DNA from: Oribacterium sp. UBA4274
GTDB lineage: Bacteria; Bacillota; Clostridia; Lachnospirales; Lachnospiraceae
DNA length: 17,117 nt
Assembly: GCA_002396005.1 (NCBI GenBank)
Contig: DGVW01000012.1
Location: forward strand, 1 to 17,117
Direction of reading: 5' to 3'
In this document: piece after piece, positions 1-6,789 of the stretch
How positions within the stretch are numbered: position 1 is the stretch's first letter
How the letters are laid out: every line of letters begins with the position of its first letter
Translations under genes and position numbers: made by a program
Notes under the pieces: model-generated
Database searches by the model: none
What the model was told of the DNA's origin: nothing
The model's input: the letters and a program-made list of their open reading frames with translations, nothing else

Positions 1-2
1 AT

Positions 3-431
3 CATTATGTAAAAGAACAGATGAAGGAAGGTATAGTTTTTCCGGAATTTGGCGGCGGCGTGAGGATTACAGATAAGGAGCGGACGATAACGGACTCCAT
101 AAAGGATGTGAATCTCATTGCCGGGCTGGAAGAGGTGCTTTCATGTCTCGTGTCCGTGAACAGTATTGATGAAACAAAAATGTTAAAGTATCTGACCTTA
201 TATAACAATGCCTTTTTATATCAGAAGACAGGTTTTATCTTTAGTGAATATCAGAGGGAACTTGGCATAAGCGATGATTTTATAAAGATATGTAAGGATA
301 GGAGCGGAGATTCAAAACGATATCTGGCAACCGGTATAAATGAACCTGCTTATTCCGGCGAATGGAAGTTGGTCTATCCAAAGAATATTAAGAGAATGAA
401 AAACGGAGAGCTAGAAGATGCCGCAATTTAA
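3..431 (+). CDS. abiEi: AbiEi-family antitoxin, C-terminal part (5' end outside window)
   Basis: The reading frame is open from the first complete codon of the window, so the gene almost certainly starts upstream; the ATG at 21 is probably internal. About 142 residues are visible. The segment GVRITDKERTITDSI followed by a leucine-rich helix (GLEEVLSCL) resembles the central part of AbiEi antitoxins, where an ERT.xD motif follows the N-terminal winged-helix region. In known AbiE systems this protein represses its own operon and counteracts the AbiEii toxin without direct binding (type IV toxin-antitoxin). The stop overlaps the next gene by 14 bp, as expected for a translationally coupled pair. 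The N-terminal DNA-binding domain cannot be checked. The family call rests on this motif plus the toxin neighbour. Confidence 0.75.
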   Translation, partial: HYVKEQMKEGIVFPEFGGGVRITDKERTITDSIKDVNLIAGLEEVLSCLVSVNSIDETKMLKYLTLYNNAFLYQKTGFIFSEYQRELGISDDFIKICKDRSGDSKRYLATGINEPAYSGEWKLVYPKNIKRMKNGELEDAAI

Positions 432-1356
432 TAGAAGAGAGCTTGATGTAATAGCTCGGGAATATGGCTTTAATCGCGATACATTTGAGAAGGTTCTTCG
501 ATTGAGGACAATTCTTGATTTTTTAAATACGCAAGAATATATGCGTGAACATTTGTTGCTTAAGGGCGGAACGGCAATAAATCTGACTGTTTTTAACCTT
601 CCAAGATTGTCGGTTGATATAGATTTGGATTTTGTTCCAAATCTGACAAGAGAAGAAACGGTAAATGAAAGAGAACGTTTGACGGAGATCCTGAAGGGAT
701 TTATGTCGGAGCAAGGATATTCCCTCTCTGAGGCATCAAGATTCAGTCACAGCTTGGACGCATTTCATTATAATTATGTGAATGCGGCTGGTAATAGAGA
801 TATGATCAAGATAGAGATCAACTATTCACTGAGAACGCACGTGCTATTGTCAGAGGATAGGGCATTAGTGACAGATGCTTTTGGAGAACTGATAAAGGTA
901 AGGACGGTCGCTGCAATGGAAATCTTTGCGGCAAAAACCAATGCTCTGATAAGTAGAGCGGCTGCAAGAGATCTGTATGACTTCTGTAATATGGCTGATA
1001 TTAACCTGTTTGCAGGAGAGGAAGACTTGTTTAGAAAATGCATTATTTTCTATGCAACGATCTCGGCAAAGGAAGTGAACAAAACCTTTGATACATCAGC
1101 CATAGACAGTCTTGTCTTTTCAAAAATAAAATCAGATTTGTTCCCGGTTCTGGCTGTGAAGGATAAGTTTAACCTGGAAGGGAAAAAACAACAGGCGAAA
1201 GAGTACATAGCTTCGCTTATGAAGCCGACAGCTCAGGAAATGGAATATATGGAAAGGTTTATAGCAAAGGAATATAAGCCGGAGCTGCTTTTTGAGGATG
1301 CAGAGATTGTAGAGCGCATACAGGATCATCCGATGGCACTTTGGAAATGTAAATGA
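418..1356 (+). CDS. abiEii: AbiEii/AbiGii-family nucleotidyltransferase toxin
   Basis: 312 residues. The nucleotidyltransferase core is clear: KGGT at 49-52, then RLSVDIDLDF around 63-72 supplying the metal-binding acidic residues, a beta strand IKIEINY near 130-136, and a K...R...RDLYD segment with K173, R180, R184, D185 and D188, matching the later conserved motifs of the family. AbiEii toxins are GTP-binding nucleotidyltransferases; related enzymes block translation by modifying tRNA, and the systems abort phage infection or stabilise mobile elements. All motifs look intact, so the toxin could be active. The start at 418 has a GGAG at 405-408, inside the upstream antitoxin gene. Its neighbour and overlap (14 bp) fit a type IV toxin-antitoxin operon. 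The true cellular target cannot be told from sequence. Confidence 0.9.
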   Translation: MPQFNRRELDVIAREYGFNRDTFEKVLRLRTILDFLNTQEYMREHLLLKGGTAINLTVFNLPRLSVDIDLDFVPNLTREETVNERERLTEILKGFMSEQGYSLSEASRFSHSLDAFHYNYVNAAGNRDMIKIEINYSLRTHVLLSEDRALVTDAFGELIKVRTVAAMEIFAAKTNALISRAAARDLYDFCNMADINLFAGEEDLFRKCIIFYATISAKEVNKTFDTSAIDSLVFSKIKSDLFPVLAVKDKFNLEGKKQQAKEYIASLMKPTAQEMEYMERFIAKEYKPELLFEDAEIVERIQDHPMALWKCK

Positions 1357-1377
1357 TTTTTGACAATTATATAGACT

Positions 1378-1416
1378 TAAAGTAAGCACCGGAACAATTG
1401 TCCGGTGCTTACTTTA
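1378..1416. terminator. Strong bidirectional hairpin terminator after abiEii
   Basis: A perfect 16-bp stem (1378-1393 with 1401-1416) encloses a 7-nt loop ACAATTG. The base of the stem is A/T rich on both sides, so it can act on both strands. It lies 21 bp after the toxin stop, and the minus-strand ORF that ends at 1414 has its stop codon inside the stem. It would insulate convergent transcription. Confidence 0.8.
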
Positions 1417-1635
1417 TGCTGCAATTTTATGGATGTTTTTTATGACAGTAGGTCCACCTACGGCTATACCTACAAGTGATAGTCCTACAATACAGAAGGT
1501 GGCGAAATTCTGCCATACTTCTTGATTATGTCTGTCATAGTTTTTGTCTAGTTCTTCGAGTTTTTCCTTAGTGTTTAAGTCTTTTGATATAAACGCAGTA
1601 ATACTCAGTGTTTCACTGGAGTTCGCGAGTGCCAC
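1414..1635 (-). CDS. Hypothetical small membrane protein or gene remnant
   Basis: 73 residues from a GTG at 1635. There is a charged stretch (about 18-45, with KEKLEELDKNYDRHNQE) and then a hydrophobic helix, FATFCIVGLSLVGIAVG, about 45-62, with a short basic tail. I do not recognise the family. No ribosome binding site is visible upstream of the GTG. The frame stays open upstream to about 1704, adding hydrophobic residues (LQCCFIFVAL), so this may be the tail of a longer protein cut by insertion of the integrase region. The stop codon sits in a strong terminator hairpin, which favours a real 3' end. The GTG lies within the 11-bp repeat shared with the integrase 3' side, so the start is doubtful. 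A chance frame is quite possible. Confidence 0.35.
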   Translation of the reverse strand: MALANSSETLSITAFISKDLNTKEKLEELDKNYDRHNQEVWQNFATFCIVGLSLVGIAVGGPTVIKNIHKIAA

Positions 1636-1636
1636 A
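1626..1636 (-). repeat. Inverted copy of 11-bp recombinase-side repeat
   Basis: On the minus strand this reads TGTGGCACTCG, identical over 11 bp to 2891-2901, which lies just after the integrase gene. One copy is therefore upstream of the integrase in opposite orientation to the copies downstream. It may be an arm-type binding site or an element-end relic; that role is inferred from position only. Confidence 0.6.
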
Positions 1637-1650
1637 AAAATGAAACAACA

Positions 1651-1679
1651 TTGTAAAGAAGCCCCGGTTAGTGTATAAT
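1651..1679 (+). promoter_or_regulatory. Sigma-A-type promoter for the integrase
   Basis: TTGTAA (1651-1656), a 17-bp spacer, then a perfect TATAAT (1674-1679). It lies 47 bp before the GTG start of the integrase. A 7-bp inverted repeat (AAAGAAG at 1655-1661 with CTTCTTT at 1699-1705) spans the -10 element and may be an operator or coincidence. Confidence 0.6.
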
Positions 1680-1725
1680 ATGCGTTGCTAATTTGGGACT
1701 TCTTTTAGTTTGAAAGGAGTCGCAG

Positions 1726-2856
1726 GTGGGTAAAGATCTCAAAGGAAAGGAGATTGGAGACGGAATTTATCAGCAGCCTAATGGAACATATTGTGCCAGA
1801 TTTGTTGATAAGTTCGGTAGAAGAAAATCTAAACGTTCAAAGAAGCTTCAGGAAGTGAGACAATGGATTGCTGATGCAACTTATATTGATGAACACAGTG
1901 ATTTGGACCAGGCTACGGATATGATAGTAGATGCCTGGTTTGATTATTGGATAAGCATCAAGAAGCAGACAGTAAGACCTAATACAGTCAGGAACTATTC
2001 AGAGCGATATGAGCGCAATATTAAGGATGTTATCGGGAAGAAGCTTTTGACAGAGGTTAAACCGATTCACTGTCAGACTATTTTTTCCAAGATGGCTGAA
2101 GAAGGTTATAAGACGACTACTATTTATCAGACCAGAATTGCTCTTTACAACATGCTGGAATTTGCCAGAGAAAATGATGTTCTCATAACAAATCCATGTA
2201 AGAAATCAGTGAAGAGTGATATGGGGAAACCTTCAGACAAGAAAGCAGCCCTTACTATTGATGTTCAGAAGAAGTTCTTGGAAGCTGTGGTTGGCTACAG
2301 CTACGAGAATCAGTAACGTTTTGTATTACAGACTGGTCTTCGTACTGGAGAGCTTATAGGCCTTAAGTGGAGTGATATCGATTTTGAGAATCGTACAATG
2401 AAGATTGAGAGATCGATGGAGTACCGCTATAAGGTGGGTGAGTGGAGAGTTGGTCCTCCTAAGAGTAAATCAGGATATAGAACTATTCCTCTTACTGATG
2501 AAGCAATCCGTATCTTGGAAAATCAGAGAGCAAAAAATAAAAAATTAAAACTCATTCCGATAGAGTGGAATGATACCGTGTTTCTGTGTAGGAACGGCAC
2601 TCCGGTCAAGAATAGTACTTATGACACTGGATTGTTTAAGTATTGTGATCGTGTAGGTATTCCTCATTTCTCAATGCATGTGCTCAGACATACTTTTGCA
2701 ACAAGATGTATTGAGGGTGGAATGAAGCCGAAGACCTTACAGAAAATTTTAGGTCATTCTAATATCGGTATAACTATGAATCTATATGTTCATATCACAG
2801 AGGATGAGAAACATAGAGAGATAGATTTAGTGGCTGACGCTTTAAAAGTGATATAA
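1726..2856 (+). pseudogene. Tyrosine recombinase (phage/ICE integrase), broken by one in-frame TAA
   Basis: A single frame of 376 residues is interrupted only by TAA at 2314-2316 (codon 197); there is no frameshift. The start is a GTG with an AAAGGAGT ribosome site at 1713-1720. The N-terminal part (about 1-60, GIYQQPNGTYCARFVDKFGR) resembles the AP2-like arm-binding domain of Tn916-type integrases. Residues 65-170 form the SAM-like core-binding domain. The catalytic domain follows: R206 (GLRTGEL), a KSKSGYRTIPL strand pair carrying the usual lysine, H318 and R321 (HVLRHTFATR), H344 (LGHS) and the nucleophile Y354 (NLYVH). All catalytic residues lie after the stop, so the 196-residue upstream product is inactive. 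The segment after an internal ATG at 2398 lacks R206. The stop replaces a codon between ENQ and RFVLQTG, consistent with a recent point mutation (TAT/TAC to TAA) or a sequencing error. Confidence 0.9.
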
Positions 2857-2875
2857 AACTTAATGCGAAATAAAG

Positions 2876-2901
2876 ACTCGTGGCACTCGATGTGGCACTC
2901 G
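2876..2901 (+). repeat. 12-bp-period direct repeats, putative element end or attachment-site arm
   Basis: GTGGCACTCG occurs at 2880-2889 and again at 2892-2901, with a partial ACTCG before them at 2876-2880. The period is 12 bp, close to one DNA turn, as expected for recombinase or accessory protein binding. The array starts about 20 bp after the integrase stop. Closely spaced repeats after an integrase gene are typical of arm sites near an attachment site. The exact att core is not identifiable without the other end of the element. Confidence 0.5.
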
Positions 2902-2964
2902 GTCAGAAAGACATATAGCGAAAAGCCCATAAAATAAAGGTTTTTAAAGGAGATATAAGATAAT

Positions 2965-4062
2965 ATGAAACTAGGAATCGTCGGTCTTCCGAATGTCGGA
3001 AAGTCAACTTTATTTAATGCAATAACAAAGGCAGGGGCAGAATCTGCCAACTATCCATTCTGTACTATCGAGCCGAATGTCGGAGTAGTAGCGGTACCGG
3101 ATGAGCGCCTTGACAAGCTGGCTGCTCTTTACAATTCACAGAAGATCACACCGGCTGTTATCCAGTTTGTAGATATAGCAGGACTTGTAAAAGGAGCCTC
3201 CAATGGTGAGGGTCTCGGTAACCAGTTCCTTTCAAATATCAGAGAGACGGATGCCATCGTGCATGTGGTTCGTTGCTTTGATGATCCTAATATAGTACAT
3301 GTTGATGGTTCTGTAGATCCTATCAGAGACATCGAAACTATCAATCTTGAACTTATCTTCTCAGATCTTGATCTCCTTGACCGTCGTATGGCAAAGACCA
3401 AGAAGCTTGCCAACAACGATAAGGACGCCAAGGCAGAATATGCTATCCTTTCAGAGCTTCATGACCACCTTGAGTCAGATAAGCTTGCTATTTCATTTGA
3501 TGCAGGAGATGATGATAAAAATGCATTTGTCGATACACTTGATCTCCTCACCAGAAAGCCTGTAATTTATGCTGCCAATGTTGATGAGGACTCAGTAGCT
3601 GACGATGGTCAGTCCAATGCTTATGTTCAGAAGGTACGTGAGTACGCTGAAGAAAATAATTCCGGAGTTTTTGTTATCAGTGCACAGATTGAGGAAGAGA
3701 TTGCAGAGCTTGAGGATTCTGAGAAAGCGGAGTATCTCGAGAGTCTCGGTATGACTGAGTCAGGACTTGATAAGATTGTTCGTGCATCTTACAGCTTACT
3801 TGGACTTATGTCCTTCCTTACAGCTGGTGAGAAGGAAACAAGAGCATGGACCATTAAGGTGGGAACCAAGGCACCACAGGCAGCAGGTAAGATTCACTCC
3901 GATTTCGAGAGAGGATTTATCAAGGCTGAGGTTATAAACTATCAGGATCTGCTTGACTGTGGTTCAACAGCAGCAGCCCGTGAAAAGGGACTTGTCCGCA
4001 TGGAAGGTAAAGAGTACGTTATGCAGGACGGCGATGTAGTTGAGTTCAGATTTAACGTATAA
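2965..4062 (+). CDS. ychF: Redox-responsive ATPase YchF (OLA1 family)
   Basis: 365 residues, the usual family length. The N-terminal G domain has the P-loop GLPNVGKST (7-15) and DIAG (70-73). Where GTPases have NKxD, this protein has NVDE (205-208); the NxxE form marks the YchF/OLA1 group, which binds ATP rather than GTP. A helical insert (about 125-175) and a C-terminal TGS domain (about 282-365) complete the family layout. YchF binds ribosomes and is linked to stress and translational control in other bacteria. The start is supported by AAAGGAG at 2946-2952. The gene stands alone: a hairpin terminator follows it, and 108 bp separate it from the broken integrase. No convincing promoter is visible in that gap, so its original promoter may have been altered by the insertion. 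Confidence 0.97.
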   Translation: MKLGIVGLPNVGKSTLFNAITKAGAESANYPFCTIEPNVGVVAVPDERLDKLAALYNSQKITPAVIQFVDIAGLVKGASNGEGLGNQFLSNIRETDAIVHVVRCFDDPNIVHVDGSVDPIRDIETINLELIFSDLDLLDRRMAKTKKLANNDKDAKAEYAILSELHDHLESDKLAISFDAGDDDKNAFVDTLDLLTRKPVIYAANVDEDSVADDGQSNAYVQKVREYAEENNSGVFVISAQIEEEIAELEDSEKAEYLESLGMTESGLDKIVRASYSLLGLMSFLTAGEKETRAWTIKVGTKAPQAAGKIHSDFERGFIKAEVINYQDLLDCGSTAAAREKGLVRMEGKEYVMQDGDVVEFRFNV

Positions 4063-4088
4063 AATATTTAGAGATATATAATAATGGG

Positions 4089-4125
4089 GCTTGTGGAAAT
4101 CATCAGGTTTTCACAAGCTTTTTTT
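4089..4125 (+). terminator. Intrinsic terminator of ychF
   Basis: An 11-bp stem with one G-T pair (4089-4099 with 4108-4118) and an 8-nt loop is followed directly by seven T residues (4119-4125). It lies 26 bp after the ychF stop. Confidence 0.9.
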
Positions 4126-4528
4126 GTCTGTACTATTAAATAATGTATTAATATCCTGCTTTTTAATGGTATATAAGTCGGAATTGTACATCTGTTCCCA
4201 AAATGTTGATGTAAGGTGGTATGGAATCCCAAAAATTTCGGTAATTTTGGGATTATCCCCCACCACAATTCTTTCAATCATTACCCTCTTAAAACATCAC
4301 TATTCTTACAATTCGATACGTAAGATTTGCGTGTGCTTCTGATCCTCAGAAGGATTCTCAAAATGCTTTAATGCTGAAGAGCATCAAAAAACCAACGAAA
4401 TTACGTGGTTTATAAATATTAATCCATCAGAAAATCCATGAAAACAAATTGTAAAAATGTATTAAAAAAGAATGAAAAAAGACAGAAAAATTTTTACTTC
4501 AGAAACTCCATTATTACAGTATCTTGGC
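4126..4528. other. Non-coding region between ychF and the mraZ promoter, rich in inverted repeats
   Basis: No frame here has a ribosome site and protein-like composition, so I call no gene. Several possible hairpins lie in a row: AATCCCAAAA/TTTTGGGATT (4225-4234 with 4245-4254) flanked by GGTGG/CCACC (4215-4219 with 4260-4264); TCTTAC/GTAAGA (4304-4309 with 4320-4325); CTTCTGA/TCAGAAG with a 3-nt loop (4336-4342 with 4346-4352); and ATGCT/AGCAT (4371-4375 with 4380-4384). None carries a clear T tract. The DNA from about 4400 to 4528 is A/T rich and may help the downstream promoter. Confidence 0.5.
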
Positions 4529-4557
4529 TTGACACTATTGGTAAAAAAAGGCATTAT
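4529..4557 (+). promoter_or_regulatory. Promoter of the mraZ operon
   Basis: A perfect -35 TTGACA (4529-4534), a 17-bp spacer, and CATTAT (4552-4557) as the -10. The alternative -10 TATATT (4555-4560) would have a 20-bp spacer. Transcription would start near 4564, so the MraZ-box repeats fall at the very start of the transcript. Confidence 0.6.
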
Positions 4558-4564
4558 ATTTATA

Positions 4565-4601
4565 GAAGTGGTACAAAGTGGTAGAAAGTGGTAGAAAAGG
4601 G
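4565..4601 (+). promoter_or_regulatory. Four tandem MraZ-box repeats (autoregulatory operator)
   Basis: Four 7-bp units at an exact 10-bp period: GAAGTGG (4565-4571), AAAGTGG (4575-4581), AAAGTGG (4585-4591) and the weaker AAAAGGG (4595-4601). MraZ is known to bind closely spaced direct repeats upstream of its own gene (TGGGN in E. coli, AAAGTG-type in Mycoplasma). The match in sequence, spacing and place is strong. The array runs up to 1 bp before the preferred mraZ ATG, so operator and ribosome site overlap. Confidence 0.8.
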
Positions 4602-4602
4602 T

Positions 4603-5031
4603 ATGTCATTTACAGGGGAATATCACCACAATTTAGATGCCAAGGGCAGATTGATAATCCCAGCCAAGTTCAGGGATCAGCTCGGAACAGAGTTTACGGT
4701 CACCAGGAGCCTGGATGGCTGCCTTGCGATGTACGCAGCACCTCAGTGGGAAGCCCTTGAAGATAAACTCAATGCTCTGCCGATGACCAATGAAAAAGCA
4801 AGAGCTTTAAAGCGATTTTTGCTTGGTTCAGCTAACACCTGTGAACTTGACAAGCAGGGAAGAATCCTTATTCCTCAGGTACTTAGAGATAAGGCCAATC
4901 TGGACAAGGATATCACCTTACTTGGAGTTGGAGACCACATAGAGATTTGGAATGCTGATCTGTACAACGAGAAATATAATTTTGACGATGAGGCGGCTCT
5001 GGAAGCCGACTGGGAAGGCCTTGGTATCTGA
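4603..5031 (+). CDS. mraZ: Division/cell wall cluster regulator MraZ
   Basis: 142 residues from the ATG at 4603. Two SpoVT/AbrB-like half domains are visible, one with DAKGRLIIPAKFR near 12-24 and one with LDKQGRILIPQVLR near the middle; this duplicated layout is diagnostic. MraZ forms a ring-shaped oligomer that binds direct repeats and regulates the dcw operon. I prefer the ATG at 4603 because MSFTGEYHHN aligns with the start of MraZ proteins elsewhere. A GTG at 4588 in frame would add MVEKG, and either start has only a weak ribosome site: AAAAGGG is very close to 4603, and AAAGTGG at 4575-4581 would serve 4588. Both are MraZ boxes. The stop overlaps the next start (TGATG), indicating coupled translation with rsmH. 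Confidence 0.95.
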   Translation: MSFTGEYHHNLDAKGRLIIPAKFRDQLGTEFTVTRSLDGCLAMYAAPQWEALEDKLNALPMTNEKARALKRFLLGSANTCELDKQGRILIPQVLRDKANLDKDITLLGVGDHIEIWNADLYNEKYNFDDEAALEADWEGLGI

Positions 5032-5972
5032 TGTTTAAACATTATTCCGTTCTTTTAAATGAAACAGTAGAGGGATTGAATATAAAGCCGGGCGGAATCT
5101 ATGTAGATGGCACTTTGGGAGGAGGGGGCCACGCATCTCAAGTATGCCGGAGACTCAGCAGCGGTGGGAGACTCATCGGTATAGATCAGGACAAAGACGC
5201 AATAGCAGCAGCAACTGAGAGACTTAAGGACTATCAGGACAGGGTGACTATAGTTCGCAGCAATTATGAACAGATTGACAAGGTCCTCGGGGATTTGGGA
5301 ATCAGCAAGGTTGATGGTATCTACCTTGATCTTGGAGTTTCCAGTTATCAGCTGGATACGGCAGAAAGAGGTTTCAGCTATAGGTATGATGCTCCCCTTG
5401 ATATGAGGATGGACGACAGAAATCCTGTTACTGCTGCTGATATTGTGAATGACTATACCGAGTCGCAGCTCTTTCATATGATCAAAAATTATGGAGAGGA
5501 CAGATTCGCACAGAATATAGCAAAGCATATATGTAAGTATCGCGAGACTAAGCGCATAGAGACAACATTTGAACTGTCCGACATCATTTCAGGTGCGATA
5601 CCTGCAAGAGTGAGAGCAACATCCGGACATCCTGCCAAAAGGACGTTCCAGGCGATACGTATCGAACTTAATCGTGAACTTGATGTGCTTGAGGATTCTA
5701 TAGACAAGATGATAGATTCTCTTCAGGAAGGCGGGAGATTGTGTATCATCACCTTCCATTCTCTTGAAGACAGAATTGTAAAGAACAAGTTTCGCACGGC
5801 TGAAAAACCATGTATATGTCCGCCGGAGTTTCCAATCTGCACATGTGGGAGGAAGTCGAGAGGACAGGTTATCACAAGGAAACCTATACTTCCGAGTGAG
5901 CGGGAGCTGGAGGAAAACTCCAGATCCAAGAGCGCAAAGCTCAGGATTTTTGAAAAACATACCGAGTTATAA
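5031..5972 (+). CDS. rsmH: 16S rRNA (cytosine1402-N4)-methyltransferase RsmH
   Basis: 313 residues, standard length. The SAM-binding motif DGTLGGGGHA lies at 26-35, with IDQDKDA at 51-57. A conserved YLDLGVSS loop and the C-terminal RLCIITFHSLEDRIVK segment are typical of RsmH (MraW). It methylates N4 of C1402 in the decoding centre of 16S rRNA and usually sits second in dcw clusters. A GGAAGG at 5012-5017 inside mraZ serves as ribosome site. It shares the 1-bp TGATG overlap with mraZ. A cysteine-rich segment near the C terminus (KPCICPPEFPICTCGRKSR) is normal for the family. After it comes a 286-bp gap before ftsL. Confidence 0.97.
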   Translation: MFKHYSVLLNETVEGLNIKPGGIYVDGTLGGGGHASQVCRRLSSGGRLIGIDQDKDAIAAATERLKDYQDRVTIVRSNYEQIDKVLGDLGISKVDGIYLDLGVSSYQLDTAERGFSYRYDAPLDMRMDDRNPVTAADIVNDYTESQLFHMIKNYGEDRFAQNIAKHICKYRETKRIETTFELSDIISGAIPARVRATSGHPAKRTFQAIRIELNRELDVLEDSIDKMIDSLQEGGRLCIITFHSLEDRIVKNKFRTAEKPCICPPEFPICTCGRKSRGQVITRKPILPSERELEENSRSKSAKLRIFEKHTEL

Positions 5973-6258
5973 ATCTGATTCCGTATTTGAGGGAGGAAAG
6001 CAGGGTCGAGGAGACAGCTTTCAGATAGGTGTCAGATTTGACATAAATTGTTAACTTGAAATACGACATCCGTGTTACATCATGCAGACATCGTTAGATC
6101 ACAGAAAGTTAAGACAAAAGGCCGAAGGGAAACCGGAGGCCGTGCTTTGATTTAAAGGTCGGGGAGTGACCTTTTGATAGAAGCCTTTTGAAAGGCAGTT
6201 AAATTACCTGCATTACGCAGAATGATGGATCGTTCGGATACAGGGGAGGAGAACGGTT
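5973..6258 (+). other. Structured non-coding gap between rsmH and ftsL
   Basis: No gene is visible. Inverted repeats fill most of it: AAATCTGA (5971-5978) with TCAGATTT (6032-6039), nested around GAAAGC (5996-6001) and GCTTTC (6017-6022); TTAACTT (6051-6057) with AAGTTAA (6106-6112); a GGCC/GGCC stem with an internal loop (6120-6141); AAAGGTC/GACCTTT (6154-6160 with 6168-6174); and GCCTT/AAGGC with a 4-nt loop (6183-6196). A perfect -35 TTGACA lies at 6038-6043 but its best -10 (TACGAC, 6062-6067) is poor. The ribosome site for ftsL is GGGGAGG at 6243-6249. I do not recognise a known riboswitch or T-box. Confidence 0.5.
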
Positions 6259-6789
6259 ATGGCAAGAAGACGAGACAGTGCTGCAAGGGCACAAAGAACA
6301 GCCAGAACTTATGTAGATGGAAATACAGTACGTAAAGTACAAACAAGAGAGGATATAGAGAGACATATACAGCGCCACAGAAAGAAGGAGCTTGAGAGAG
6401 CGCGTATCCTCAATGAGCGCGAGAAGCAGTACAGAGCTCAGCAAGAGAGACTCAGAAATAAAAATACAGTGTTAGATGCTCCATTTCTCACTGCTTTCAG
6501 TATAGCAATGGTGTGTACGCTTATGTTATGCTTTTCTTACATTCGTTTGCAAACGGAGATAAACACAAGGATTTCTTCTATAGAATCAATGAAGCAGCAG
6601 CTTGATACATTGAAATCAGAGAATGCTGCGCTTCAGAACAGTATTGACACATCCTTGGACCTTGATAGAATTTATCGTGTAGCAACTCAGGAGTTAGGTA
6701 TGGTTTATGCTGATGAGAATCAGACCATAACCTATGACAAAACTGAAAGCGAGTATGTAAGACAATATGAGGATATCCCAAGATATTGA
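6259..6789 (+). CDS. ftsL: Cell division protein FtsL-like (septum initiator family)
   Basis: 176 residues. The layout is a long basic and highly charged cytoplasmic part (1-72), one membrane helix (about 75-95, APFLTAFSIAMVCTLMLCFSYI), and an extracytoplasmic coiled coil (about 97-135, MKQQLDTLKSENAALQNSI), ending in DRIYRVATQELGMVYADENQ, the usual FtsL/DivIC-type tail. FtsL joins DivIC and FtsQ/DivIB in the complex that activates septal FtsW-PBP synthesis. The sequence is weakly conserved in this family; the call rests on topology plus its fixed place between rsmH and the PBP. The start is set by GGGGAGG 10 bp upstream. The 3' end overlaps the PBP gene by 23 bp, implying coupled translation. 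The N-terminal part is longer than in B. subtilis FtsL. Confidence 0.9.
   Translation: MARRRDSAARAQRTARTYVDGNTVRKVQTREDIERHIQRHRKKELERARILNEREKQYRAQQERLRNKNTVLDAPFLTAFSIAMVCTLMLCFSYIRLQTEINTRISSIESMKQQLDTLKSENAALQNSIDTSLDLDRIYRVATQELGMVYADENQTITYDKTESEYVRQYEDIPRY

Noticed and set aside
2314..2316. Stop codon in the integrase as recoding (selenocysteine or pyrrolysine)
   Set aside because: It is TAA, which is not used for either residue, and no downstream recoding element is evident.
4091..4342. 83-codon plus-strand frame after ychF
   Set aside because: It begins inside the ychF terminator, has no ribosome site, and its composition is not protein-like.
5973..6258. Known riboswitch or T-box between rsmH and ftsL
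   Set aside because: I looked for T-box, FMN, TPP, glycine, cobalamin and cyclic-di-GMP core motifs and saw none convincing; only generic stems are present.
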